NCBI GenBank assembly: GCA_944320015.1
Contig: CALUFO010000006.1
Location: 62,001 to 126,000 of the forward strand
Direction: 5' to 3'
Length of the DNA stretch: 64,000 nucleotides
From: an uncultured Barnesiella sp.
GTDB taxonomy: Bacteria > Bacteroidota > Bacteroidia > Bacteroidales > Barnesiellaceae
The notes beneath the pieces are model-generated. The model saw nothing but the letters and a program-made list of their open reading frames with translations, was not told where the DNA came from and ran no database searches. This document shows, in pieces, positions 42,637 to 51,075 of the stretch; the stretch's first letter is position 1, and each line of letters opens with the position of its first letter. A program made the translations under genes and the position numbers.

Positions 42637-44169
42637 CTATTTTTTCATTCTCACTTCGTAAAGGTCGTTGCGACGGTCTTTAAGATTGCGCACGCTACCG
42701 TAGGTGTGCAATTCATTGAGGAGGTCGAGGTCGACGTCCGAGATAAGTATCATCTCGGTGTTTGGGGTAGCCTCGGCGCGGCGACCATCGGTGGGAAAGG
42801 CAAAGTCGCAAGGGGTGAATACACCCGATTGTGCGTACTGTATGTCCATATTGTGAACTTTGGGCAAGTTGCCTACGCTACCGGCAATGACCACGAAGCA
42901 CTCGTTTTCGATAGCCCGGGCTTGGGCGCATACCCGCACACGCGAATAGGCGTTTTGGGTGTCGGTGAGGAAGGGGACAAAGAGAATTTGCATGCCCTCG
43001 CCGGCCATGATGCGCGACAGCTCGGGGAACTCTACGTCGTAGCAGATGAGCACCCCTATCTTGGCACAGTCGGTCTCGAAGGTGCGAATGGCTTTGCCAC
43101 CGCTCAATCCCCAGCATTTCATCTCGTCGGGGGTGACGTGCAGTTTCTCGTACATTTCGTAAGTGCCGTCGCGACGGCAGAGGTAGCCGATGTTGTAGAG
43201 CAGCCCGTCTTCCTTGATGAGTGGCATACTACCGGTGATGATGTTGATGTTGTATCGAATGGCGAGGTTGATGAACCGCTCGCGTATCTCGTTGGTATAT
43301 TGGGCCAGTCCACGAATGGCTTCCGATTCGTTCTCGTCGTTGAAGCGGGCCATGAGGGGCGCATTGAAATACTCGGGGAAGAGTACGAAGTCGCTTTGGT
43401 AGCCGCTTACCGAGTCGATAAAGAATTCGACTTGTTCGAACAGGTCGTCGAGCGTTTTGTAGCTACGCATCTGCCACTGTACGAGTCCTACCCTCACGGT
43501 GGTTTTGGGCGAGACATACTCTTCGGTGGGCTCCTGATAGTAGATGTTATCCCATTGGAGCAGACAGGCGAAGTGCTTCGATTCCTCGTCGTTGGGCAGG
43601 TAGTTGCGCATCACCTTGCGCACATGGAAGTCGTTGGAGAGCTGGAAGAGCAACACCGGGTCGAAAATCTCGCGCTTGCGCACCTTGTCGATATACTCTT
43701 TGGGGCGCATGCGGTCGGCATATTTGTGGTAGTTGGGCAGTCGACCGCCAAACATGATCGCTTTGAGGTTGAGTTTTTCGCACAACTCTTTGCGATATTC
43801 ATACATGCGTCGAGCCAGACGCAGGCCGCGGTAGTCGGGGTGAATGAAAACCTCGATACCGTAGAGTATATTGCCCTTGCGGGTGTGGGTGTTGAAAGTC
43901 TCGTTGCCGGTTACTTGGGCATAGGTGTGGTCGTTTTTCACATCGTTGTAGTTGACTATAATCGAGAGGGCGCATCCCACGATTTTGCCGTCGACCACGG
44001 TCACGATTTGCCCTTCGGGGAAAATGCGGATAAGTTTGTCGATTTGCTCGGGAGTCCAAAACACATCGCTGCCGTCGGCATATACACGGGTGAACGAACT
44101 GGCCAGTTGGTCGTAGTCCTCTTTTTGCAGATTGCGAATCTCGACTTTATTGATTTCTTTGGGTTTCAT
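42637..44169 (-). CDS. Bifunctional GNAT acetyltransferase / carbon-nitrogen hydrolase
   Basis: A 510-residue cytosolic fusion. Residues ~10-200 are a GNAT acyltransferase (acetyl-CoA loop IEVFIHPDYRGLRLARRMYEYR). Residues ~225-510 are a nitrilase-superfamily amidohydrolase with the Glu-Lys-Cys triad: LFPEYFNAPL, YEKLHVTPDE and GVLICYDVEFPEL. The combination is widespread in Bacteroidota; the substrates are unknown, an acylated amine or amide being the general expectation. ATG 44169 is preferred over 44193 because the -7 box at 44195-44202 would put transcription start downstream of the latter. A long ORF on the opposite strand is a shadow of this gene. Confidence 0.9.
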   Translation of the reverse strand: MKPKEINKVEIRNLQKEDYDQLASSFTRVYADGSDVFWTPEQIDKLIRIFPEGQIVTVVDGKIVGCALSIIVNYNDVKNDHTYAQVTGNETFNTHTRKGNILYGIEVFIHPDYRGLRLARRMYEYRKELCEKLNLKAIMFGGRLPNYHKYADRMRPKEYIDKVRKREIFDPVLLFQLSNDFHVRKVMRNYLPNDEESKHFACLLQWDNIYYQEPTEEYVSPKTTVRVGLVQWQMRSYKTLDDLFEQVEFFIDSVSGYQSDFVLFPEYFNAPLMARFNDENESEAIRGLAQYTNEIRERFINLAIRYNINIITGSMPLIKEDGLLYNIGYLCRRDGTYEMYEKLHVTPDEMKCWGLSGGKAIRTFETDCAKIGVLICYDVEFPELSRIMAGEGMQILFVPFLTDTQNAYSRVRVCAQARAIENECFVVIAGSVGNLPKVHNMDIQYAQSGVFTPCDFAFPTDGRRAEATPNTEMILISDVDLDLLNELHTYGSVRNLKDRRNDLYEVRMKK

Positions 44170-44194
44170 AGTTCCGTTGTTTGTTTTGAGCATG

Positions 44195-44202
44195 CAAAAT
44201 TA
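44195..44202 (-). promoter_or_regulatory. -7 promoter box of the GNAT-nitrilase gene
   Basis: Minus strand TAATTTTG. Predicted transcription start is near 44188, about 19 nt before the ATG at 44169. Confidence 0.55.
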
Positions 44203-44267
44203 CCTCTTTTTTACCGGCATTGTCCGTTTGTCGTCCTATTTTTCTTATCGGAGAGGGATAAATATAT

Positions 44268-44303
44268 TAAATTTGTTGTGGTATTCCGGCCGGAATTTTT
44301 TTT
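44268..44303 (+). promoter_or_regulatory. Promoter with start-proximal mini-hairpin before the DUF6249 operon
   Basis: A -7 box TAAATTTG (44268-44275) is followed by the palindrome ATTCCGGCCGGAAT (44283-44296), which overlaps a run of eight T (44296-44303). The predicted transcription start falls at the hairpin, so it could act as a terminator or attenuator at the 5' end, or as a regulator site. The stem is only about 5 bp once a loop is allowed. Confidence 0.4.
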
Positions 44304-44396
44304 GAAAAAAGAGATTTGGGTGCAACTTTTTGGTGGGGCTGTTACGTCTAACGATTGAATTTCCGGAAAGAGAACAAATAGGATTAATTATTAAAA

Positions 44397-45065
44397 ATGA
44401 AAATGAATATGAAGAAGATTTTTATGGCCGTGCTTTTGTCTGTCGTGTCGTGGGCAGGAGCTGCTGTGGCGGCCGAGGCGACAGCCTCTCGTCAATCGGG
44501 CGTCTCAGTGGCACAACAAGAAACAATAGCAGCCGATACACTCGGCGGTATGACCCCCAGCGAGGCTTTTCAACTGCGAATGAAAGAACTCGATCTTGAA
44601 CGGGCGCGTGATAGAGCGCTATTTCAGAGTTCTCCCGATGCCGAGGATATTATAGATTCTTTGGTTCCGCTTGTGGGTGTTTCGTTCCCTTTTTTTGTCG
44701 CTTTTTTTATCGTATTTTTTTATATTTATTATCGTAATAAAAAAGTGCAATCCCGCTACCGGGTGATGGAGAAAGCGATCGAGTCGGGGAGAGAGTTGCC
44801 CGAAGGGTTCTTTGACGAATCGAAGCCAAAGCGCTCCGATAAATTTACCACCTTGAACCAAGGCCTTGTATGTATGGCTGTGGGAATAGGCTCTTTTATA
44901 TGGTATATAAGCGGAGTTAATAACACCGGAGCTACTTTCCTGTTGGGATTTGCCGCTATATTCACGTTGGTAGGTGTGGGCAAATTGATTCTTTATCGGG
45001 TAGAATCGCGCAAGGAGACGCCCAGTGACAAAGATCGGACTATCGAGCAGAGCGACGCTGAATAA
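44397..45065 (+). CDS. DUF6249-type membrane protein
   Basis: A 222-residue protein with a signal sequence (MKKIFMAVLLSVVSWAGAAVA), a charged periplasmic segment, and three hydrophobic helices: FPFFVAFFIVFFYIYY near 100-115, a second near 160-175 (GLVCMAVGIGSFIWYIS), and a third (GATFLLGFAAIFTLVGVGKLI). The PEGFFDESKPKRSDKFTTLNQGLV region between them resembles DUF6249 proteins found beside ECF sigma genes in this phylum. Its stop overlaps the next start by one base (TAATG), so it is co-translated with the sigma factor. Function unknown; part of the signalling cassette by position. Confidence 0.7.
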   Translation: MKMNMKKIFMAVLLSVVSWAGAAVAAEATASRQSGVSVAQQETIAADTLGGMTPSEAFQLRMKELDLERARDRALFQSSPDAEDIIDSLVPLVGVSFPFFVAFFIVFFYIYYRNKKVQSRYRVMEKAIESGRELPEGFFDESKPKRSDKFTTLNQGLVCMAVGIGSFIWYISGVNNTGATFLLGFAAIFTLVGVGKLILYRVESRKETPSDKDRTIEQSDAE

Positions 45066-45601
45066 TGAGCAAGAGTGAGGATATAGCGTGGGTGACTCGT
45101 TGCGCCTTGTTTGACGACCGGCGGGCTTTTGCCCGTCTCGTCGATAAGTATCAAGGGCAGATGAAACGCTTTTTCCTGAATCTTACCGGCGGCGACCAAT
45201 CGCTTAGCGACGATTTGGCGCAGGAGACTTTTATCAAAGTTTATTATAACTTGCGTAGTTATAAGGGATTGTCGGCTTTCTCGACGTGGATTTACCGAGT
45301 CGCCTACAATGTGTTTTACGATGAATCGCGAAAGCGGCGGGCGTGGGGGGATGTTCCTGCCGATGAAGCGGCTTTGTGGGAACAACCAGCCGAGCGGGTG
45401 GATAGGAATATCGATATATCGCAGGCATTACTGGTTTTGCGACCCGAGGAACGCACGGCGATAACCTTGTTTTTCGTTGAAGACCTTGCCGTGGCTAAGA
45501 TAGCAGAGATTATGAATATGTCGGAAGGTACGGTAAAATCGTATCTATTCCGAGCCAAACAAAAATTGGGAGAATATTTAAAGAAAAACGGATATGAATG
45601 A
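45065..45601 (+). CDS. ECF RNA polymerase sigma factor
   Basis: A 178-residue sigma-70 family factor. Region 2 lies at about 22-95 (FARLVDKYQGQMKRFFLNL, LAQETFIKVYYNLRSYKG, FSTWIYRVAYNVFYDESRKR) and region 4 at about 120-172 (LRPEERTAITLFFVEDLAVAK, MSEGTVKSYLFRAKQKL). It is flanked on both sides by small membrane proteins with which its gene overlaps by 1 and 8 nt. No FecR anti-sigma, SusC or glycan enzymes are near, so it belongs to a stress or envelope circuit and not a PUL. Confidence 0.92.
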   Translation: MSKSEDIAWVTRCALFDDRRAFARLVDKYQGQMKRFFLNLTGGDQSLSDDLAQETFIKVYYNLRSYKGLSAFSTWIYRVAYNVFYDESRKRRAWGDVPADEAALWEQPAERVDRNIDISQALLVLRPEERTAITLFFVEDLAVAKIAEIMNMSEGTVKSYLFRAKQKLGEYLKKNGYE

Positions 45602-45920
45602 ATGGAACGATAATCGGTGGCGGGAGTTTTTCGACCGGCATACCCCCCGGCCTCGACACGACAGGTGGTTCACTCGCCGGGTGATGAACCGGTTGCCCCG
45701 CAAGCGGTGGAGCATAGAGACCAAGATTTCATTTGTCGTTTTGGTCGCTGTTATGGCCATTTGCACGGTCTTGTGCGTGATATTTGCCAAAGAGATGGTG
45801 CACAATCCTTGTTGGACTTGTATGTACACTTGGTTGGTCTACATAGGATTTTCGGTGGCTTGTGGGCTATGTGTGTGGCAATTGACTTCTTTTTTGCGCC
45901 AGATTTACGACGCTTCCTGA
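45594..45920 (+). CDS. Small two-helix membrane protein with CxxC, candidate anti-sigma factor
   Basis: A 108-residue protein whose gene overlaps the sigma factor gene by 8 nt. A positively charged N-terminal half (about 1-42, NRWREFFDRHTPRPRHDRW) precedes helix 1 (about 43-66, ISFVVLVAVMAICTVLCVIF) and helix 2 (about 78-100). The loop between them carries NPCWTC, a CxxC pair predicted to face the periplasm or lie at its membrane edge. No family was recognised. Its size, overlap and topology fit a membrane anti-sigma factor holding the sigma by its cytoplasmic segment; the CxxC could sense redox or metal. This role is inference. Confidence 0.65.
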   Translation: MNEWNDNRWREFFDRHTPRPRHDRWFTRRVMNRLPRKRWSIETKISFVVLVAVMAICTVLCVIFAKEMVHNPCWTCMYTWLVYIGFSVACGLCVWQLTSFLRQIYDAS

Positions 45921-45999
45921 ACCTGAAATAAATTTAAGTAGATGAGAAAGGAGTGTGTCCCCACGGCAGAGGGCATGCTCCTCTTGTCGTTGGGGGTAT

Positions 46000-46734
46000 T
46001 TACTGTTTCCCCGTGAGGGGTGAGTGGCGGGCGATAAACTCGGCAAAGGCGTCTTTGTAGGAATCGGAGATGGGGATATACTCTTTCCCGAAGACGATGC
46101 GGTTGCGATCGATGAGTTTTATTTTGCGACCTTGTACGATAAAGGAGCGGTGTACCCGTATGAATTGCTCGTTGGGTAACATTTCTTCGAGCGATTTGAG
46201 GCTCAACAGCGAGAGTATAGGGTGCGGCTCGCCTTCGAGGTAGATTTTTACATAGTCTTTCAGTCCCTCGATATAAAGGATTTTATCGAGTGGAATCTGT
46301 TTGAGCTTGTAATCGCTTTTGACAAATATATATTGTTGATTGTCGGTATTCCCGGCGACCTGAGGAGTAGCCGAGAGTTCGAACCACTGCAACGCTTTTT
46401 GGGCGGCTTTCAGGAAATCGCCATAGGAGAACGGTTTCAGCAAGTAATCGATGGCATCGACTTTGTAACTGTCTACGGCGTATTGCTCGAATGCGGTAGT
46501 GAAGATGATTCGGCTTTTCCCATTTATGATGCGTGAGAACTCCATGCCGTTCAATTCGGGCATTTGGATATCGAGAAAGAGCAGATCGATGTCGCCTTTT
46601 GAAATGGGTTCGATCGCTTGTACCGCCGAGTTGAACGACGCTTCCAGTTGCAGAAAAGGGGTGCGTTTGACATAACTTTCCAATAGCTCTATGGCTAAGG
46701 GCTCGTCGTCGATAATACAGCATTTGAGTACCAT
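46000..46734 (-). CDS. LytTR-family response regulator
   Basis: A 244-residue regulator. Receiver domain at 1-120 with CCIIDDEPLAIELL (acid pocket), LLFLDIQMPELNG (phospho-Asp near 55), FTTAFEQYAVDSYKVDAIDYLLKPF (switch residues). LytTR DNA-binding domain at ~140-240 (LDKILYIEGLKDYVKIYL, LPNEQFIRVHRSFIV). LytTR regulators typically bind short direct repeats. The gene begins 13 nt after the stop of the sensor kinase gene and lies at the end of the efflux operon, so control of that operon is the natural guess. Confidence 0.95.
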   Translation of the reverse strand: MVLKCCIIDDEPLAIELLESYVKRTPFLQLEASFNSAVQAIEPISKGDIDLLFLDIQMPELNGMEFSRIINGKSRIIFTTAFEQYAVDSYKVDAIDYLLKPFSYGDFLKAAQKALQWFELSATPQVAGNTDNQQYIFVKSDYKLKQIPLDKILYIEGLKDYVKIYLEGEPHPILSLLSLKSLEEMLPNEQFIRVHRSFIVQGRKIKLIDRNRIVFGKEYIPISDSYKDAFAEFIARHSPLTGKQ

Positions 46735-46747
46735 AAATACAGTGTTT

Positions 46748-47815
46748 TTAATTCAAGTCGATAACTAAAATAGCCCGATAGGTGTGCGAGTCGCATTCGG
46801 CATGGAGGCTATGTTTGCCGGGATACAGGAGCTCGAGTTGCCTCGATAGGTTTTTCAATCCTATGCCCGAGCCGCTTTTATCGGTTTTGTCTTTGGGGAA
46901 ATAGCTGTTTTCGATGTGGCACTCTATGATTCCTTGCGCGGGCTCCCTCATCTGTATTTTTACAAAAGAGTCCTCGGTCGCACTTGTACCGTGTTTGAAG
47001 GCATTCTCGATGAGTGTGATGAAGAGCAGCGGGGCAATTTTGTATCCTCGGCACAGTCCCTGAGGTATATTTACTTCGGTCTTTACATGGCGAGCCAGCC
47101 GCAGTCGCATCAATTCGATGTAATTTTGATTAAATTCCAACTCTTTTTCTATGGGTACATAGTGTTGTGTGTTTTCATAAAGTACATACCGTAACATTTT
47201 ACTCAGTTCGAGGACTGCGCTTTGTGCGCGGTCGGGGCTAATGGCGATGAGCGAGTAGATGTTGTTGAGCGTGTTGAAGAGGAAATGGGGGTTGAGTTGG
47301 TTTTTCAAATTTTTCAGCTCGGCTTCGGTGCGCTCCTGTTCCAGCTGTTTGCGTTGCTTCTCCGACACAATCCATTTTTGAGTCACTTTGATAGCGATAC
47401 TCAATCCTACAAACAATATCAGCGTGATGGAGTCTTGCCATTGCATGAATTCCGGCCGGGGAGGCGGTATGAGGAACGGTTGCTGATGCGGGATGTCGAC
47501 GGGTACGACCATGCGGTGAACCCAGAAGATGATTACGTTGGCAAGGATAATCAAGATTAAATTGTAGATGATGAATTGTATCGTCTTCTTACGGAACAAA
47601 AATTTGTCGATAAGCCACAGGTAGTTGATATAAAATATGATACCGGTGCAGATGGGCTGAATGTAAAATTTCATGAAACTGAAATTGTGCATTCGGTCCA
47701 TACCTCTAAACCACTCGATGAACAGTAGCGGAAAGATAAAGATAATGCACCACGCCAACAAGTGGATAAAGACGGTGTTCCATTCTTTGCGGATATGTTG
47801 TTTTTCTGATGTCAT
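46748..47815 (-). CDS. LytS/YehU-type sensor histidine kinase
   Basis: A 355-residue membrane kinase. Four hydrophobic helices occupy about residues 15-150, followed by a coiled linker (EQERTEAELKNLKNQLNPHF). The His-kinase domain NPHFLFNTLNNIYSL carries the phospho-acceptor His, and the HATPase domain shows LFITLIENAFKHG (N box) and SGIGLKNLSRQLEL (G box). The start is set at 47815 because the promoter box is at 47820-47827; the open frame to 47914 would precede it. It follows the ABC permease gene by 38 nt and may be transcribed both from the operon and from its own leaderless promoter. Confidence 0.92.
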   Translation of the reverse strand: MTSEKQHIRKEWNTVFIHLLAWCIIFIFPLLFIEWFRGMDRMHNFSFMKFYIQPICTGIIFYINYLWLIDKFLFRKKTIQFIIYNLILIILANVIIFWVHRMVVPVDIPHQQPFLIPPPRPEFMQWQDSITLILFVGLSIAIKVTQKWIVSEKQRKQLEQERTEAELKNLKNQLNPHFLFNTLNNIYSLIAISPDRAQSAVLELSKMLRYVLYENTQHYVPIEKELEFNQNYIELMRLRLARHVKTEVNIPQGLCRGYKIAPLLFITLIENAFKHGTSATEDSFVKIQMREPAQGIIECHIENSYFPKDKTDKSGSGIGLKNLSRQLELLYPGKHSLHAECDSHTYRAILVIDLN

Positions 47816-47819
47816 AGTA

Positions 47820-47827
47820 CAAAGATA
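47820..47827 (-). promoter_or_regulatory. -7 promoter box of the kinase gene, leaderless arrangement
   Basis: The minus strand reads TATCTTTGTACTATG: only 4 nt separate the box from the ATG at 47815. It would give the two-component pair a promoter separate from the efflux operon. Confidence 0.6.
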
Positions 47828-47853
47828 AGGATTTGGAAATAAAATAAGTCGAA

Positions 47854-49074
47854 TTATTCGTAACGAATAGCTTCTATGGGATCGAGATTGGCCGCTTTGC
47901 GAGCCGGATACCAACCAAAAAATATACCTGTGATCGTGCAGACAAAAAAGGAGAGCACCACCGAGTAGGCCTGTACATAGACCGGCCAGTTGAACACGAC
48001 GTTGACGACAGCCGAGGCACCCACACCGAGCAATACCCCGATAATACCGCCGGTGACACTGATGAGTACGGCCTCGATAAGAAACTGGGCGAGGATATCG
48101 ATGCCTCTTGCGCCGATCGACATGCGCAGCCCTATTTCCCGGGTACGCTCGGTTACCGATACATACATGATATTCATGATGCCAATACCGCCGACCAGCA
48201 AGGAGATGCCGGCGATACAGGCGAGTAGGACGGTCATCATGTCGGTCGTGGAACTGAGCATGCTGCTTAATTCCTCTTGCGAACGTATCTCGAAGTCGTC
48301 GTCTTCTCCCTCTTTGATTTTATGATTCTTCCGCAGGATACGGCCTATCTCTTCGGTTGCTTGCGGGGTAAGCTCCTCTGAAAGGGCCGAGCAGTAGATA
48401 CCTTGCAGGTAGGTGATGGCGAGGATACGTTTTTGTACCGTGGTATAGGGAGCCAGCACCATGTCGTCTTGGTCCATGCCCATGCTGTTGTATCCTTTCG
48501 GCGTGAGAGTCCCGATGATTTTAAAGGGTATCTTGTTGAATCGTATCACTTTGCCTATGGGGCTCTCTCCATTTGGGAAAAGGTTGTCGGCAACGGTTTT
48601 CCCCACTAAGCAGACTTTGGCCGAGGTGAGGACATCCTGCGGGGTGAACATGTTCCCTTCTTCCACCGATAATTTGCGAATGTCCAAGTAGTCTTCTGTA
48701 ATGCCATATATGGTACTGGGATAGTTGTTGGCTCCATAGATGAATTGTCCGCTGCTATTGACCGATGGAGAGCAGGCCGATACATATTCGGTCTTTTCGT
48801 CGATGGCTTTATAGTCGGTCAGTTTGAGTGTCTGCATGGACGATGCCTCTTGCCTTACACCGCCCCGCTCCATGTTGCCGGGGTGTATCATGATCATGTT
48901 GGAACCCATTTCGGAGATTTGTTCCCGTATGCTCCGTTTCGAGCCTTGCCCGATAGCCAACATAGTGATCACCGACGCCACGCCGATGATGATGCCCAGC
49001 ATGGTGAGGAAGCACCTCATTTTGTTGTTGTAGAGCGCTTTGAGTGCTATTTTGGTGAGATTGGTCAGATTCAT
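47854..49074 (-). CDS. MacB-type ABC transporter permease
   Basis: A 406-residue inner-membrane permease of the FtsX/MacB type. An N-terminal helix (LKALYNNKMRCFLTMLGIIIGVASVITM) precedes a large periplasmic MacB_PCD domain (~50-240) and three C-terminal helices (MTVLLACIAGISLLVGGIGIMNIM, LIEAVLISVTGGIIGVLLGVG, VVLSFFVCTITGIFFGWYPARKAANLDPIEAIRYE). The closing motif is typical. With the ATPase, adaptor and TolC encoded upstream it forms a tripartite pump for peptides, antibiotics or other compounds; the cargo cannot be read. Confidence 0.95.
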   Translation of the reverse strand: MNLTNLTKIALKALYNNKMRCFLTMLGIIIGVASVITMLAIGQGSKRSIREQISEMGSNMIMIHPGNMERGGVRQEASSMQTLKLTDYKAIDEKTEYVSACSPSVNSSGQFIYGANNYPSTIYGITEDYLDIRKLSVEEGNMFTPQDVLTSAKVCLVGKTVADNLFPNGESPIGKVIRFNKIPFKIIGTLTPKGYNSMGMDQDDMVLAPYTTVQKRILAITYLQGIYCSALSEELTPQATEEIGRILRKNHKIKEGEDDDFEIRSQEELSSMLSSTTDMMTVLLACIAGISLLVGGIGIMNIMYVSVTERTREIGLRMSIGARGIDILAQFLIEAVLISVTGGIIGVLLGVGASAVVNVVFNWPVYVQAYSVVLSFFVCTITGIFFGWYPARKAANLDPIEAIRYE

Positions 49075-49084
49075 AATGTTTTTC

Positions 49085-49831
49085 TTAATCGGTTTCTACC
49101 GGTAGTTTTTGCAACATTTCCAGAGCCGAAGCCTGTTTTTTGTTCGAGGTGTCCGAAATGACTTTCCCGTCTCGCAGTACGATATTCCGGCTGCTGTAAG
49201 ACGATAGTTCGGGATTATGAGTCACGAAGACGATCGTGCGTCCCCGGGCATGCAGCTCTTGGAAGAGAACCAAAATTTCGAACGAGGTACGGGTGTCGAG
49301 ATTTCCGGTGGCCTCGTCGGCAAGGATAATGACAGGGTCGTTTACCAACGCCCGGGCTATTGCCACGCGTTGCTGCTGTCCTCCCGACATTTGGTTGGAC
49401 TTATGGTTTTTTCGGTCGGAAAGCCCTACGGCATCGAGGGCTTTCGATGCCAATTCGTGCCGCATCTTGGCCGAGATGGACGAATTGTACATTAGAGGCA
49501 ATTCTACATTTTCAAGCGCGGTGGTTTTGGGCAATAGGTTGTAGGACTGGAATACGAATCCGATTTTTCGGTTTCGCAGTGTCGACCTATCGTTCTTGCC
49601 CATGCTTTTGACGGGGATTCCGTCGAGATAGTATTCTCCCGAGGTGGGTGTGTCGAGACAGCCCAGTATGTTGAGTAGTGTCGATTTTCCCGAGCCGCTG
49701 GTTCCCATGATTGTTACAAACTCACCTGCATTGATCGTGAAGGTTACGCCTCGCAGGGCATGTACTGTCTCGTTGCCGACGATGAAATTGCGTCGTATAT
49801 TTTCCAACCGTATAATCTCTTTGGTGGCCAT
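49085..49831 (-). CDS. MacB/LolD-type ABC transporter ATP-binding protein
   Basis: A 248-residue ATPase. Walker A GTSGSGKST near residue 43, Q-loop VFQSYNLLPKTTALENVELPL, ABC signature MSGGQQQRVAIARAL, Walker B VIILADEATGNLD and the switch His in FVTHNPEL. It pairs with the permease starting 10 nt downstream. In MacB of Proteobacteria the two are one chain; here they are separate genes, the usual state in Bacteroidota. The C-terminus carries a short extension (NKKQASALEMLQKLPVETD). Confidence 0.95.
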   Translation of the reverse strand: MATKEIIRLENIRRNFIVGNETVHALRGVTFTINAGEFVTIMGTSGSGKSTLLNILGCLDTPTSGEYYLDGIPVKSMGKNDRSTLRNRKIGFVFQSYNLLPKTTALENVELPLMYNSSISAKMRHELASKALDAVGLSDRKNHKSNQMSGGQQQRVAIARALVNDPVIILADEATGNLDTRTSFEILVLFQELHARGRTIVFVTHNPELSSYSSRNIVLRDGKVISDTSNKKQASALEMLQKLPVETD

Positions 49832-49847
49832 GTTTATATCCCTTTCC

Positions 49848-51044
49848 TTATTTCTTTCCCGGTGGTTTGGGCATGAAGGGGCTCTCCTCTTCGTTGCCCG
49901 ACATCTGAGTGTTGGGCAGTGTGGTGTTGCTCTTGCGGTTGATGGCTATTACCTCGCCGGCTTCGAGTCCCGAGCAGACTTCGATATTCACGCCATTGTC
50001 CATGCCTACCGTTATTTGACGAGGCTCCCATGTTGTTCCCTCTTGTATCCAAACGATTTTCAAACTGTCGTTTACAGGTGTGTCTTGTTGAAGTGTCCCT
50101 TCGGGTATAGGGGTGCTATCGTCTACCGGGTCGGGAACGAAGCGGAGCGCTTTGATGGGAATGTTCACCACGTTGCGACGTTCGTCGGTGTAAATGGTGA
50201 TATTGGCGGTTAATCCCGGTTTTAGTTTCAAATCGGGGTTGTGGGCCGATATGACGACCTCATAGGTGACCACATTGCTCTCCTCGGTGGCTTCCAGCCG
50301 TACCTGTGTGACAAAGCCCTCGAAGGTGCTGTTGGGGTAGGCGTCGACGGTAAAGGATACACGTTGTCCCTCTTTCACTCCACCAATGTCGGCTTCATCG
50401 ACATCGGCGATTACTTGCATTTGTGTAAGGTCGGCCGCGATGGTGAAGAGGGTAGGGGTTTCGAATCCAGCGGCTACGGTTTGCCCTTCTTCGACAGCCC
50501 GGCTGATTACCACGCCGTCGATAGGCGAGGTGATGGTAGCATAGGCGAGGTTGCGTTTGGCTTTTGCCAGATTGGCCTCGCTGCTTTCGAACTCGCTTTT
50601 GGCTTTGGCGTAGTTGTAGGCCGATTCTTCAAACTCAGTGTCGCTGATGAGTTGTTTCTCGTGCAGCGCTTTATTCCTCAGGTAATTTTTCTCTTGGTAT
50701 TCATACTCGGCCTTCGCTCCGTCGTAGGTGGCTTGTTGTGAGGTGAGTTCGCTTTGCAGGGTGATTTTATCCATTTCGGCGATGAGCTGGCCTTTGGTGA
50801 CGATAGAGTTATAGTCGGCATATAGTTTGTCGATGATACCCGAGACCTGTGTCCCGACTTCGACCTGTGTGACAGGTTCTATCGTACCGGTTGCCGTGAC
50901 AGCCTCCGATACATCGCCTCGTGTGACGGTGGCTGTTTCGATGATGTAACTTGCGCCCTTGGATCGCGTCCCGAAGCATAGCCACAGAATGGCGACGATT
51001 GCGAGCAGCGAAACGGAGAAAATGATGATTTTTTTGCGTTTCAT
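49848..51044 (-). CDS. MacA-type periplasmic adaptor (HlyD family)
   Basis: A 398-residue membrane-fusion protein. One N-terminal transmembrane anchor (KIIIFSVSLLAIVAILWLCF), a biotinyl-lipoyl-like half-motif (VEVGTQVSGIIDKLYADYNSIVTKGQLIAEMD near 60-92), a helical hairpin (~95-165, SELTSQQATYDGAKAEYEYQEK), the second lipoyl half (ITSPIDGVVISRAVEEGQTV), then beta-barrel and membrane-proximal domains. It bridges the ABC pump and TolC. The C-terminus is polar and Pro-rich (EEESPFMPKPPGKK). Confidence 0.95.
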   Translation of the reverse strand: MKRKKIIIFSVSLLAIVAILWLCFGTRSKGASYIIETATVTRGDVSEAVTATGTIEPVTQVEVGTQVSGIIDKLYADYNSIVTKGQLIAEMDKITLQSELTSQQATYDGAKAEYEYQEKNYLRNKALHEKQLISDTEFEESAYNYAKAKSEFESSEANLAKAKRNLAYATITSPIDGVVISRAVEEGQTVAAGFETPTLFTIAADLTQMQVIADVDEADIGGVKEGQRVSFTVDAYPNSTFEGFVTQVRLEATEESNVVTYEVVISAHNPDLKLKPGLTANITIYTDERRNVVNIPIKALRFVPDPVDDSTPIPEGTLQQDTPVNDSLKIVWIQEGTTWEPRQITVGMDNGVNIEVCSGLEAGEVIAINRKSNTTLPNTQMSGNEEESPFMPKPPGKK

Positions 51045-51075
51045 ATTTCGATGGTGATTTGTATTCTTTAATTCG

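Noticed and set aside
42706-44358. 550-codon open frame on the plus strand
   Set aside because: It lies antisense to the GNAT-nitrilase gene, which has both catalytic domains and a promoter. The plus-strand product has no motifs and a composition typical of a shadow frame.
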